From Micromonospora eburnea (GTDB lineage: Bacteria; Actinomycetota; Actinomycetes; Mycobacteriales; Micromonosporaceae): 64,000 nt of DNA. The first letter of the stretch is position 1, and every line of letters starts with the position of its first letter. Both the position numbers and the translations under genes were made by a program. This document shows, piece by piece, positions 48,492 to 58,400 of this stretch. The DNA lies in assembly GCF_900090225.1 (NCBI RefSeq), contig NZ_FMHY01000002.1:6386001-6450000 (forward strand), written 5' to 3'. Below the pieces are notes generated by a model, which made no database searches, had not been told where the DNA came from, and was given only the letters and a program-made list of their open reading frames with translations.

Positions 48492-50588
48492 TCACTCACC
48501 AGTCGCCTTGGCGATGATCTCCTTGGCCACCGAGGCCGGAACCTCGGCGTAGGAGTCGAACTGCATGCTGTAGCTAGCCCGGCCCTGGGTCTTCGACCGC
48601 AGGTCGCCGACGTAGCCGAACATCTCCGACAGCGGCACCAGGGCGCGGACGACGCGGGCACCGCCGCGCTCCTCCATCGCCTGGATGATGCCACGACGGG
48701 AGTTGAGGTCGCCGATGACGTCACCCATGTTCTCCTCAGGAGTGGTGACCTCAACGGCCATCATCGGCTCGAGCAGCGCGGGATCGGCCTTGCGGGCCGC
48801 CTCCTTCATCGCCATCGAGCCGGCGATCTTGAACGCCATCTCGGACGAGTCGACCTCGTGGTACTGACCGTCCACCAGCGTCAGCTTGACACCCACCAGC
48901 GGGAAGCCGGCGAGCACGCCGTACTGCATGGCGTCCTGGGCACCCGCGTCCACCGAGGGGATGAACTCCCGGGGGATACGGCCACCGGTGACGGCGTTCG
49001 CGAACTCGTACGTCGGCGAGTCGTTGTCCAGCGGCAGCGGCTCCAGGCTGATGATGACCCGGGCGTACTGGCCGGAACCACCGGTCTGCTTCTTGTGGGT
49101 GTACTCGACCTTCTCCACCGCACGGCGGATGGTCTCGCGGTACGCCACCTGCGGCTTACCGATGTTCGCCTCGACGTTGAACTCGCGGCGCATCCGGTCG
49201 ACCAGGATGTCCAGGTGGAGCTCGCCCATGCCGGAGATGACCGTCTGGCCGGTCTCCTCGTCCAGCTTGACGCGGAAGGTCGGGTCCTCCTCGGCCAGCC
49301 GCTGGATGGCGGTGCTGAGCTTCTCCTGGTCGGCCTTGGTCTTCGGCTCGATGGCCACCTCGATGACGGGCTCCGGGAAGGTCATCGACTCCAGGATGAC
49401 CGGGTTCGCCATGTCACACAGGGTGTCACCGGTGGTGGTCTGCTTCAGACCCTGGACCGCAATGATGTCGCCAGCCTTGGCGGAGCCGCGCTCCTCCCGC
49501 TTGTTGGCGTGCATCTGGTAGATCTTGCCGATCCGTTCCTTGCGGTCCTTGGTGGAGTTGACCACCTGCATGCCGGACTCGATCGTGCCCGAGTAGACCC
49601 GCACGTAGGTGAGCTTGCCCAGGTGCTTGTCGGTCTGGATCTTGAAGGCCAGCGCCGAGAACGGCTCCGAGACGGACGGCTTCCGCTGCATCGGGGTCTC
49701 GCCGTCGGTCGCGGTGCCCTCGATCGCCGGGATGTCCAGCGGCGAGGGCAGGTACGCGACGACCGCGTCGAGCATGGGCTGGATGCCCTTGTTCTTGAAC
49801 GCGGTGCCGCAGAACACCGGGTTGGCCTTGCCCGCGATGGTCGCGCGACGGATGGCAGCGTGGATCTCCTCGGCGGCGAGCTCCTCGCCCTCGAGGTACT
49901 TCTCCATGATCGCGTCATCCACGTCGGCCAGGGTCTCGAGCAGCTTCTCCCGCCACTCGGCGGCGGTGTCCGCCAGGTCGGCCGGGATCTCCTCGACCGC
50001 GTAGTCCTCACCCTTCTGGGTCTCCCCGCGCCAGGTGAGGGCCCGCATACCGATCAGGTCGACGACGCCGACGAAGTCGGCCTCGACACCGATCGGCACC
50101 TGGAGGACCAGCGGAGTGGCGTTGAGCCGGTCGATCATCATCTGCACGGCGCGGAAGAAGTCGGCCCCGGTCCGGTCCATCTTGTTGACGAAGCACATCC
50201 GGGGGACGTTGTACTTGTCCGCCTGACGCCACACGTTCTCCGTCTGCGGCTCCACGCCGGCAACGCCGTCGTACACCGCGACCGCACCGTCCAGCACCCG
50301 CAGCGACCGCTCGACCTCGACCGTGAAGTCGACGTGGCCGGGCGTGTCGATGATCTGGATCGTGTGGCCCTTCCACTCGCACTTCGTGGCGGCGGAAGTG
50401 ATGGTGATACCGCGCTCCTGCTCCTGTTCCATCCAGTCCATGACGGCGGCACCCTCGTGGGTTTCGCCAATCTTGTACGTGATACCGGTGTAGAACAGGA
50501 TCCGCTCGGTGGTAGTGGTCTTACCGGCATCGATGTGCGCCATGATGCCGATGTTGCGTACGTTGGCGAGCGCGTCTGCGGCGGCCAC
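48492..50588 (-). CDS. fusA: Elongation factor G
   Basis: EF-G drives translocation. The 698-residue product has MAHIDAGKTTTTERIL, switch region RGITITSAAT, DTPGHVDFT, NKMD and the domain IV/V segments GSGQYARVIISLEPL and SEMFGYVGDLRSKTQGRASYSMQF. GTG start at 50588. It is 74 bases after rpsG. Confidence 0.98.
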   Translation of the reverse strand: MAAADALANVRNIGIMAHIDAGKTTTTERILFYTGITYKIGETHEGAAVMDWMEQEQERGITITSAATKCEWKGHTIQIIDTPGHVDFTVEVERSLRVLDGAVAVYDGVAGVEPQTENVWRQADKYNVPRMCFVNKMDRTGADFFRAVQMMIDRLNATPLVLQVPIGVEADFVGVVDLIGMRALTWRGETQKGEDYAVEEIPADLADTAAEWREKLLETLADVDDAIMEKYLEGEELAAEEIHAAIRRATIAGKANPVFCGTAFKNKGIQPMLDAVVAYLPSPLDIPAIEGTATDGETPMQRKPSVSEPFSALAFKIQTDKHLGKLTYVRVYSGTIESGMQVVNSTKDRKERIGKIYQMHANKREERGSAKAGDIIAVQGLKQTTTGDTLCDMANPVILESMTFPEPVIEVAIEPKTKADQEKLSTAIQRLAEEDPTFRVKLDEETGQTVISGMGELHLDILVDRMRREFNVEANIGKPQVAYRETIRRAVEKVEYTHKKQTGGSGQYARVIISLEPLPLDNDSPTYEFANAVTGGRIPREFIPSVDAGAQDAMQYGVLAGFPLVGVKLTLVDGQYHEVDSSEMAFKIAGSMAMKEAARKADPALLEPMMAVEVTTPEENMGDVIGDLNSRRGIIQAMEERGGARVVRALVPLSEMFGYVGDLRSKTQGRASYSMQFDSYAEVPASVAKEIIAKATGE

Positions 50589-50662
50589 TTCAATCCCTAC
50601 TTATCGTCGTATCGACACAACTGGTGGGGTTCCGGCACCTTGTGGGTGCCGGAACCAGGGTG

Positions 50663-51133
50663 TTACCAGCGGTAGTGCGCGAAGGCCTTGTTGGACTCGG
50701 CCATCTTGTGGGTGTCCTCGCGCCGCTTGACGGCGGCCCCGAGGCCGTTGCTCGCGTCCAGCAGCTCGTTCATCAGCCGCTCGACCATGGTCTTCTCGCG
50801 CCGAGCGCGGGAGTAGGTGACCAGCCAGCGCAGGCCCAGGGTGGTCGCCCGGGCCGGACGGACCTCGACCGGGACCTGGTAGGTGGCGCCACCGACGCGG
50901 CGGCTGCGCACCTCGAGGGTCGGCTTGACGTTGTCCATCGCCCGCTTCAGGGTGACGACCGGGTCGGTGCCGGACTTCTCGCGGCAGCCCTCAAGGGCCG
51001 CGTACACGATGCGCTCGGCGAGCTGACGCTTGCCGCGCAGCAGGATCTTGTTCACCAGCTGGGTGACCAGCGGCGAGTTGTACACCGGGTCAGCGACCAG
51101 CGGCTTCCGCGGAGCGGGTCCCTTACGCGGCAT
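50663..51133 (-). CDS. rpsG: 30S ribosomal protein S7
   Basis: S7 organises the 16S 3' domain. The 156-residue product MPRKGPAPRKPLVADPVYNS ... GGATYQVPVEVRPARATTLGLRWLV is standard. Its ATG is one base after the rpsL stop. Confidence 0.98.
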   Translation of the reverse strand: MPRKGPAPRKPLVADPVYNSPLVTQLVNKILLRGKRQLAERIVYAALEGCREKSGTDPVVTLKRAMDNVKPTLEVRSRRVGGATYQVPVEVRPARATTLGLRWLVTYSRARREKTMVERLMNELLDASNGLGAAVKRREDTHKMAESNKAFAHYRW

Positions 51134-51134
51134 G

Positions 51135-51509
51135 TCAGCTCTTCTCCTTCTTGGCGCCGTAGCGGCTGCGCGCCTGCTTGCGGTTGCGGACACCCTGGGT
51201 GTCCAGCGAACCGCGGACGATCTTGTACCGCACGCCGGGGAGGTCCTTCACCCGGCCGCCACGGACGAGCACGATCGAGTGCTCCTGCAGGTTGTGGCCG
51301 ACACCCGGGATGTACGCGGTCACCTCGATCTGGCTGCTGAGCTTGACACGAGCGACCTTGCGCAGCGCCGAGTTCGGCTTCTTCGGGGTGGTGGTGTACA
51401 CGCGGGTGCACACGCCGCGCCGCTGAGGGGAACCCTTCAGCGCCGGGGTCTTGGTCTTGCTCGTCTTTGCCTGTCGGCCCTTGCGGACCAGCTGCTGGAT
51501 CGTGGGCAC
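51135..51509 (-). CDS. rpsL: 30S ribosomal protein S12
   Basis: S12 governs decoding accuracy. The 124-residue product reads VPTIQQLVRKGRQAKTSKTK (GTG start), TTPKKPNSALRKVARVKLSS and GGRVKDLPGVRYKIVRGSLD. The two lysines that mutate in streptomycin-resistant strains are wild type (PKKPNS and GRVKDLPG). The start at 51509 follows GGAGA. It is first in the str operon. Confidence 0.98.
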   Translation of the reverse strand: MPTIQQLVRKGRQAKTSKTKTPALKGSPQRRGVCTRVYTTTPKKPNSALRKVARVKLSSQIEVTAYIPGVGHNLQEHSIVLVRGGRVKDLPGVRYKIVRGSLDTQGVRNRKQARSRYGAKKEKS

Positions 51510-51622
51510 CGGGTTTCTCCGCTCCCTTCGGCCGCCGCTGAGCGACCGCGCCTTCTGTCTAGCCGGCCTGATGGACGGCTCTCCTACATTCCAACCGGCA
51601 CCACCTGACGGAGGTCCCAGCA

Positions 51623-51642
51623 CCCGCGGTCGGGCGTGTCGC
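51623..51642 (-). promoter_or_regulatory. 20-base leader motif shared with the S10 operon
   Basis: The same 20 bases as at 46800-46819, here 114-133 bases upstream of rpsL. Locally CGGGCG-ACA-CGCCCG can form a 6-bp hairpin covering part of it. Confidence 0.6.
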
Positions 51643-51811
51643 CCGGATCACGGTCCCGGTGCGCCGCTGGCACGTCGTACCGGGTCTTTTCACCAGCACG
51701 CGACGCTCCGGGTGCCGGATCTTTGGCTTTGGTCGTGCCGCCGCGCGATCACCGGCGAACCGGCTCCAGCGCACGCACGCATTGCCCGGGCTCGCCCGGG
51801 CACAAGGGGAA

Positions 51812-51840
51812 AGGGTACCTACCACAGCCGCGCAGGTCAA
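51812..51840 (-). promoter_or_regulatory. str operon promoter
   Basis: On the minus strand TTGACC (51835-51840), a 17-base spacer and TACCCT (51812-51817) form a near-ideal housekeeping sigma promoter. The start near 51805 would give a leader of about 295 bases before rpsL. Confidence 0.7.
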
Positions 51841-52032
51841 AACAGAGCGGCCCGGGAAAACCGCCTCGCGGTCCATCGGCCGATCGCGTCCTGATCCACC
51901 CGCCCGTGATGGGCACCTACGGCGACCAGTGTACCGGCTTCCCCACCAGCCGGCCCGGCGGCCCCGGTTCCGCCCGGCCCACGGGACCCGGGTGCCAAGG
52001 TCGCGCCGTACCACCCGCTGGGGTGATCTCGG

Positions 52033-52986
52033 TCACCCGAGTTGGAGCACCAGCGCCAGGACGAGCCCGACCAGGCTGAGCAGCAGCCCGGCTCCCCCGC
52101 AACCGAGGCCCGCGACGGCCAGGCCGTTTCCGGTGAACCGGACCGCCGGCGGCGGCGCCACCCGCCGGATCTGCCGGCGGGCCAGCAGGCCGGCCACGAT
52201 CGCAGCGCCGCCGGCGAGCGCCCCGAGCACGGTGAACGCCCCGGCCGCCCAGGCGCCGCCGAGCCTCGGCCCGGACAGGCCGAAGCAGAAGACCAGCACC
52301 GACACCAGGATCGAGGCGATCCCGCTGACCAGCGACCCGACGGCGAGCCCCGAGGTCACCGGGGGCACGTCGAGGTGCACCACACCGAACGGGGTGCCCG
52401 GCACCGGGTCGACCCGCCTCGGCGGGCGTAGCGCCTCGCGTGGGGGCGGCGGTACCGGCCCCGGTCGGGCGCCGGCCGCCGGCGGCCAGCCGCCGCCCGC
52501 CGGCGCGCTCCCCGGAGCCGCCCACCCGGTGCCGGCCGCGAACGGACCTCCCGGGTACGCCCCGGACGCCGGGTGCGGCCCGGGGTACGGCCCCTGCTGG
52601 GCGGGACCGGAGTGACCCGGGTAACCGGCCGGGACGCCCGGCGGCGGGAACTGCCCCGGCGATACGCCCGGAAACCCTGGCGCCACGGGCGGGTACGGGC
52701 CGGCCGGCGGCCACGGCTGCCCGGACGACACGGGCTGCCCGGTGACCGGCGGCGGGGCGTACCCCGCGCCGGCGACCTCCGACGGCACGCCCGCCCCCTG
52801 GTCCGGCCCGGCCCCCGGTGCCGCCCAGGGGCTGGCGGGATCGCTGCCCGACGGATGTTCCGGGTGCTCGCCGCCCGGCGTCGCCCACGGGCCGGCGGGA
52901 TCGCTGCCCGGCGCTGCCCCGGCGGGGTCCGGACCGGTGACGGACCGGGTCGGGTCGCCTCCCGGCGGCGGGGCCGGTTCCGTCAC
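52033..52986 (-). CDS. Pro/Gly-rich membrane protein, DUF4190-like
   Basis: The 317-residue product has 195 residues of Pro/Gly/Ala repeats (PGSDPAGPW, PPVAPGFPGVSPGQFPPPGV), then LAVGSLVSGIASILVSVLVFCFGLSGP, AFTVLGALAGGAAIVAGLLARRQI and a final membrane pair (GLAVAGLGCGGAGLLLSLVGLVLALVL). This is the layout of DUF4190-type actinomycete membrane proteins. The GTG at 52986 follows AGGAGG. Function unknown. It sits between the str promoter and an efflux cassette. Confidence 0.8.
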   Translation of the reverse strand: MTEPAPPPGGDPTRSVTGPDPAGAAPGSDPAGPWATPGGEHPEHPSGSDPASPWAAPGAGPDQGAGVPSEVAGAGYAPPPVTGQPVSSGQPWPPAGPYPPVAPGFPGVSPGQFPPPGVPAGYPGHSGPAQQGPYPGPHPASGAYPGGPFAAGTGWAAPGSAPAGGGWPPAAGARPGPVPPPPREALRPPRRVDPVPGTPFGVVHLDVPPVTSGLAVGSLVSGIASILVSVLVFCFGLSGPRLGGAWAAGAFTVLGALAGGAAIVAGLLARRQIRRVAPPPAVRFTGNGLAVAGLGCGGAGLLLSLVGLVLALVLQLG

Positions 52987-53092
52987 GAGCGCCTCCTGTC
53001 GACGTGGCTCGCCCGCCGCGCGGCGGACACCGGCCAGGCTACCGTCGCGAGTCCCGGCGGCGAGGCCGGGCGCGGGCGGCTCCCCCGCGCGG

Positions 53093-53461
53093 TCAGTCGA
53101 CGTTCGGAGCGTAGTCGTGTCCGAAGGGGGCGTCGGCGAGCCGGACCACCCCGATCACCACGGCCGCGACCACCGCGACCGCGACCAGGACCAGGCCGGC
53201 CCAGGCCAGTTGCTCCCCGCGCCGCAGCCAGTCCCCGCCGGTCAGGAACCCGCCCGAGGCGTACGCCTCCCGGCGGGCCTGCCGGGCGAGCCACAGGGCG
53301 ACGGTCGCCGGCACCACCCCGCCGACGAAGAGCCCGGTGAACGCCCCGATCAGCCCCAGGGCGAAAACCGCGCGGGCCTTCGTCGAGCGGACCGGCTCGG
53401 GGTCGAGCGGATGGCGCGGCCCCTGCTGGGCGACGGGCACCTGCCCGGGCGCGGTCGTCAT
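53093..53461 (-). CDS. Small two-helix membrane protein
   Basis: The 122-residue product has a polar N-terminus, then ALGLIGAFTGLFVGGVVPATVALWLARQARREAY and WAGLVLVAVAVVAAVVIGVVRLAD, two membrane helices around a short loop. The layout resembles the membrane part of the downstream neighbour (52033-52986), so the two may be related. Function unknown. Confidence 0.78.
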   Translation of the reverse strand: MTTAPGQVPVAQQGPRHPLDPEPVRSTKARAVFALGLIGAFTGLFVGGVVPATVALWLARQARREAYASGGFLTGGDWLRRGEQLAWAGLVLVAVAVVAAVVIGVVRLADAPFGHDYAPNVD

Positions 53462-53500
53462 GCCCCCATCATGCCCCGACGGCCCGCACCCGGCCTGGCG

Positions 53501-54748
53501 CTACGCGGTGGTGGCCACCGTGGACCGCGCCCGCGCGTCCTCGCCGGACGGAGCGAAGCGCCCGGCACGGAGCAGCAGCAGTGCGGCGAGGGCCACGACC
53601 GCCGCCTGGGTGAGCAGCAGCACCCGGTAGTCGAGGGCCCCGATCAGGTACGCCCCGAGCCCGATCGAAGCGGTCTGCGGAACGGTGCTGGTCACCTCGA
53701 AACCGGCGTACACCCGGCCCTGGAGCCGGCCGGGCGCGCTGCGTTGCAGCAGGGTGAGCAGGGCGATGGCCATGGCGGTCAGCCCGATGCCGGAGCAGAC
53801 CCGGCCGGCCAGGATCACGCCGAGCAGCGGAGTGCCGGCCAGGGCGGCGCCGGTGGCCCAGGCCAGGAACGCGCCCGCCGCGACGCGCACCTCGCCGAAC
53901 CGACGGATCAGGGCGGCGCTGCCCAGCCCGCCGACGACCGCGCCGAGCCCCTGCGCGGCCTGGAGCACGCCGAGGAACTCCGGGCGTCGATGCAGTCCCT
54001 GGTCGACGACGGCGTACCCGGTCGACTCGCTGAAGCCCAGCACCAGGGCAAGCACCGCGGTCGCGAGGACCACCCGGCGCAGCAGCGGATGCCCGGCGAG
54101 ATGCCGGAACCCGGCGCTCGCCTCCGCCGCCCAGTGCCGGAGCACGCCACCGGTGCGCTCGGGCCGCGCCGGGGCCGGGTCCGGGACCCGGAGGGCCAGC
54201 AGCAGCCCGGCCGCGGCGGCGAAGGTCGCCATGTCCAGTACGGCCACCGCCGCCCCGCCGAGCAGTGCGTACAGACCGGCGCCGGCGAGCGGGGCGAGCA
54301 GGCGCAGGCTCTCCCGGGCCGTACGCAGCAGCCCGTTCGCGCTGGCCAGCAGGTCGGTGGGGAGCAGGCTGACGAGCAGTGCCGACTGGGCCGGCTCGAT
54401 GACCAGGTGGAGGCAGCCGTAGAGGAGCATGACCGCATAGATCAGTGGCACCTGGTGGGGGCCGTGGACCGCCAGCAGCGGCAACAGGAGCGCCACGCCG
54501 GCCAGGTTCGCCCCGACCAGCAGCCGGCGGCGCGGTAGCCGGTCGGCGAGCAGCCCGGCCAGCGGCGCGAGCAGCGCCGGGGCGGTGAAGAAGAGGAAGG
54601 TCAGCCCGGCCGCGCCGTTGCTCCCGGTCAGGTCCTTCACCCAGATGCCGCAGGCCAGCCACATCGCGCTGTCGCCGACGAGGGACAGCGTCTGCCCGGT
54701 CAGGTAGCGGCGGGCGCGCGGGTCAGCGAGCAGTCGTCGGGTCGACAT
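53501..54748 (-). CDS. MFS transporter, probable drug efflux
   Basis: The 415-residue protein has about twelve membrane helices. The loop LADRLPRRRLLVGANLAG between helices 2 and 3 is the MFS motif A region, and SASTG-like ESTGYAVVDQGL follows helix 7. It resembles the MFS_3/enterobactin-exporter-like group used for drug or metabolite efflux. The ATG at 54748 follows GGAGG and lies 26 bases inside the ArsR gene, so its synthesis is coupled to the regulator. Confidence 0.88.
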   Translation of the reverse strand: MSTRRLLADPRARRYLTGQTLSLVGDSAMWLACGIWVKDLTGSNGAAGLTFLFFTAPALLAPLAGLLADRLPRRRLLVGANLAGVALLLPLLAVHGPHQVPLIYAVMLLYGCLHLVIEPAQSALLVSLLPTDLLASANGLLRTARESLRLLAPLAGAGLYALLGGAAVAVLDMATFAAAAGLLLALRVPDPAPARPERTGGVLRHWAAEASAGFRHLAGHPLLRRVVLATAVLALVLGFSESTGYAVVDQGLHRRPEFLGVLQAAQGLGAVVGGLGSAALIRRFGEVRVAAGAFLAWATGAALAGTPLLGVILAGRVCSGIGLTAMAIALLTLLQRSAPGRLQGRVYAGFEVTSTVPQTASIGLGAYLIGALDYRVLLLTQAAVVALAALLLLRAGRFAPSGEDARARSTVATTA

Positions 54749-55337
54749 CCGACACCTCCGGGGCCCGCACGGGGTAGCCGAAGAAGAGCAGCTCGACCGG
54801 GAGCGCCCCGGCCGGGCGGGCCGCGGTCTCGGTGCGCCGCCGGTCGAAGCGGGTGGCGAAATCGGCGACCAACTCGCGGTAGGCGGCGGCGAACTCGGCC
54901 AGCTCGGCGGGGGTCAGGTGGAAGAGATGCTGCTGCCCGACGGCCGCCTCGTACCACTCACGGGGATAGGTGGGAGCGTCGTCGACGACGGTGCGCAGGC
55001 GCTGGACGTACCGGTCGAGCAGCACCCGGTCGAGTGCCTGGGACGCAAGGGTCCACTCGGCGTCGTCGGGGCGGGCCGGCGCCGACCAGCCCTGTCGGGT
55101 CAGCCGCCACGGCCGGGCCCGACCGCGCCCGCCGCCGGCCTCCTCCACGAAGCCGTAGCGGGCCAACTGCCGCAGGTGGAACGAGCAGGTGGTCGGGCTC
55201 TCCCCGATCAGCTCGCCGGCCTGGGTGGCGGTCAGTGGGCCGCCGCCGAGCGCCTCCAGCAGGGCCAGCCGTACGGGATGACTGAGCGCCCGCAGTTCCC
55301 GGGCGTCGGTGAGGGTGCGTGGTCCGTCGCCTTCCAT
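54723..55337 (-). CDS. ArsR-family winged-helix regulator
   Basis: The 204-residue protein has an N-terminal ArsR-type helix-turn-helix (ARELRALSHPVRLALLEALG, TATQAGELIGESPTTCSFHLRQLARYGFVEE), the layout of ArsR regulators of efflux genes, and a 110-residue C-terminal part that may bind a ligand. The ATG at 55337 follows the palindromic operator; frames upstream would include it. It overlaps the MFS gene, a classic regulator-pump pair. Confidence 0.9.
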   Translation of the reverse strand: MEGDGPRTLTDARELRALSHPVRLALLEALGGGPLTATQAGELIGESPTTCSFHLRQLARYGFVEEAGGGRGRARPWRLTRQGWSAPARPDDAEWTLASQALDRVLLDRYVQRLRTVVDDAPTYPREWYEAAVGQQHLFHLTPAELAEFAAAYRELVADFATRFDRRRTETAARPAGALPVELLFFGYPVRAPEVSDVDPTTAR

Positions 55338-55341
55338 GACA

Positions 55342-55373
55342 TCGAGAGTATTCTCTCGACAGCTTTCTCTCGA
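55342..55373. promoter_or_regulatory. Operator of the ArsR-MFS unit
   Basis: TCGAGAG-TATT-CTCTCGA (55342-55359) is a perfect 7-bp inverted repeat 5 bases upstream of the ArsR ATG. A third CTCTCGA lies at 55367-55373, 14 bases from its copy. The array overlaps the region where the promoter must be, so the ArsR protein probably represses itself and the pump here. Confidence 0.65.
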
Positions 55374-55404
55374 TAGATATCTCTTCAGATAGTGCACCCC
55401 ACAT

Positions 55405-55442
55405 ACGACGAGGCCCCCGGCGGATGCCGGGGGCCTCGTCGT
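55405..55442 (-). terminator. rpoBC operon terminator
   Basis: ACGACGAGGCCCCCGGC (55405-55421) and its complement (55426-55442) form a perfect 17-bp stem with loop GGAT, 10 bases after the rpoC stop. It is among the best terminators in the window, and it separates rpoC from the ArsR operator 32 bases further on. Confidence 0.88.
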
Positions 55443-55451
55443 TGCTGGTGC

Positions 55452-58400
55452 TTAGCGGTACGACCCGAAGTCGAAGTCGTCCAGCGGCACCGCCTGGCCG
55501 CTGGCCGGCCCGAAGCCGTAGTCGGTCTCCGGGTAGCCGGTCATCGAGTAGACCTTGGCCTTCGCCTCCTCGGTCGGCTCGACCCGGATGTTGCGGTACT
55601 TGCTGATGCCCGTACCGGCCGGGATGAGCTTACCGATGATCACGTTCTCCTTGAGGCCGATCAGCGAGTCGCTGCGGGCGTGGATCGCCGCGTCCGTCAG
55701 CACCCGGGTGGTCTCCTGGAAGGAGGCCGCCGACAGCCAGGAGTCCGTGGCCAGCGAGGCCTTGGTGATACCCATCAGCACCGGGCGACCCGCGGCGGGT
55801 TCGCCGCCCTCGGAGACGAGTCGGCGGTTCTCCGACTCGAAGAGCGCCCGGTCGACCAGCACGCCCGGCAGGAACTCGGTCGAGCCGGAGTCGATGACCG
55901 TCACCCGCTTCAGCATCTGGCGGATGATGATCTCGATGTGCTTGTCGTGGATGAGCACACCCTGCGAGCGGTAGACCTCCTGGACCTCCTGGGTCAGGTG
56001 GACCTGGACCGCGCGCGGGCCGAGGATGCGCAGCAGCTCGTGCGGGTCGATGGTGCCCTCGGTGAGCTTCTCGCCGACCTCGACGTGGTCGCCGTCCTGG
56101 GCCCGCAGCCGGACCCGCTTGGAGATCTTGTCGTAGACGATCTCGTCGCTGCCGTCGTCAGGCACCACGATGATCTTCCGCGACCGCTCGCCGTCCTCGA
56201 TCCGGATCCGGCCCGGGGTGTCGGCGATGGGCGCCTTACCCTTCGGGATCCGGGCCTCGAAGATCTCCTGGACACGGGGCAGACCCTGGGTGATGTCCTC
56301 ACCGGCGACACCACCGGTGTGGAACGTACGCATCGTCAGCTGCGTACCCGGCTCACCGATCGACTGGGCGGCGATGATGCCGACCGCCTCGCCGACGTCC
56401 ACGGTCTTGCCGGTCGGCAGCGAGCGGCCGTAGCACGCACCGCAGACGCCCAGCTTCGACTCGCAGGTGAGCACGCTGCGCACCCGGACGCTCTCCACCC
56501 CGGCCGCGACGATCTTGTCGACCAGGATCGAGTTGATGTCCTGACCCCGCTCGGCCACCAGGGTGCCGTCCGGCCCCTTGATGTCGTCGGCCAGGGTACG
56601 GGCGTGCACGCTGGTCTCGGCGTGCTCGTGCACGACGAGCTTGCCGTCGAGCCGCTCGCCGATCTGCATCGGGATGGCCCGGTCGGTGCCGCAGTCCTCC
56701 TCGCGGATGATGACGTCCTGCGAGACGTCCACCAGACGCCGGGTCAGGTAACCCGAGTCGGCGGTACGCAGGGCGGTGTCCGCCAGACCCTTGCGGGCAC
56801 CGTGCGTGGAGATGAAGTACTCCAGCACGGACAGACCCTCCCGGTACGAGGCCTTGATGGGCCGCGGGATGATCTCACCCTTCGGGTTGGCCACCAGACC
56901 ACGGATCGCCGCGATCTGCCGGAGCTGGAGCAGGTTACCGCGGGCACCCGAGTTGATCATCTTCCACAGCGGGTTCTCCTGCGGCAGCGCGGTGTCCATC
57001 TCCTTGGCGACCTCGTTGGTCGCCTTGGTCCAGATCTCGATGAGCTCGCCGCGGCGCTCCTCGGCGGTCATCAGACCACGCTGGTACTGCTTGTCGATCC
57101 GGTCGGCTTCCTTCTCGTACCGCTCCAGGATCTCCCGCTTACGCGGCGGAGCGATGACGTCCTCCATGCCGATGGTGACGCCGGACCAGGTGGCCCAGTG
57201 GAAACCGGCCTCCTTGAGCCCGTCCAGGGTGGCCGCGAGGGCCACCTTCGGGAAGCGCTCGGCGAGGTCGTTGACGATCGCGGAGAGCTGCCCCTTACGG
57301 ATCTCGTAATTCACGAAGCGGTAGCCCGGCGGCAGCGTCTCGTTGAACAGGACCCGGCCCAGGGTGGTCTCCACCGTCACCGGCTCGCCCTCGACCCAGC
57401 CCTCGGGCGCGACCCACGGCTCGGCGCCGGCGCCGTTGTCGACCCCGACGATGCCGCGCAGCCGGATCTTGACCGGGGCCTGCAGGTGCAGCTCGCCGTT
57501 GTCGTACGCCATCCGCGCCTCGGCGTCCGAGCTGAACGCCCGGCCCTCGCCCGCCCCACCCGGGGTGCGGTGGGTGAGGTGGTAGAGGCCGATGACCATG
57601 TCCTGGGTGGGCATGGTGACCGGCTTGCCGTCGGCCGGCTTGAGGATGTTGTTCGACGACAGCATCAGGATCCGCGCCTCGGCCTGAGCCTCGGCGGACA
57701 GCGGCACGTGGACCGCCATCTGGTCACCGTCGAAGTCGGCGTTGAACGCGGTGCAGACCAGCGGGTGGATCTGGATGGCCTTGCCCTCGACCAGCTGCGG
57801 CTCGAAGGCCTGGATGCCCAGCCGGTGCAGGGTCGGCGCCCGGTTCAGCAGGACCGGGTGCTCGCCGATGACCTCTTCCAGCACGTCCCACACGACCGGC
57901 CGCTGCCGCTCGACCATCCGCTTGGCGGACTTGATGTTCTGCGCGTGGTTGAGGTCGACCAGCCGCTTCATCACGAACGGCTTAAACAGCTCCAGCGCCA
58001 TCTGCTTGGGCAGGCCGCACTGGTGCAGCTTGAGCTTCGGGCCGACCACGATGACCGAACGGCCGGAGTAGTCGACGCGCTTGCCCAGCAGGTTCTGGCG
58101 GAACCGGCCCTGCTTGCCCTTGAGCATGTCGGAGAGCGACTTCAGCGGGCGGTTACCCGGACCGGTGACCGGCCGGCCACGACGGCCGTTGTCGAACAGC
58201 GCGTCGACGGCCTCCTGGAGCATCCGCTTCTCGTTGTTGACGATGATCTCGGGCGCGCCGAGGTCGATCAGTCGCTTGAGGCGGTTGTTCCGGTTGATCA
58301 CCCGGCGGTACAGGTCGTTCAGGTCGGAGGTCGCGAAGCGGCCACCGTCCAGCTGCACCATCGGACGCAGGTCCGGCGGGATGACCGGGACGCAGTCCAG

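Larger units (their letters stand above)
51510..52032 (-). other. Promoter and long leader of the str operon
   Basis: No gene was found in this 523-base stretch. It contains a good promoter (51812-51840), a hairpin right at the expected start of the RNA (TGCCCGGG/CCCGGGCA, 51783-51802) and the 20-base motif shared with the S10 leader (51623-51642). The part from 51841 to 52032, next to the membrane gene stop, shows nothing I recognise. Confidence 0.6.
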
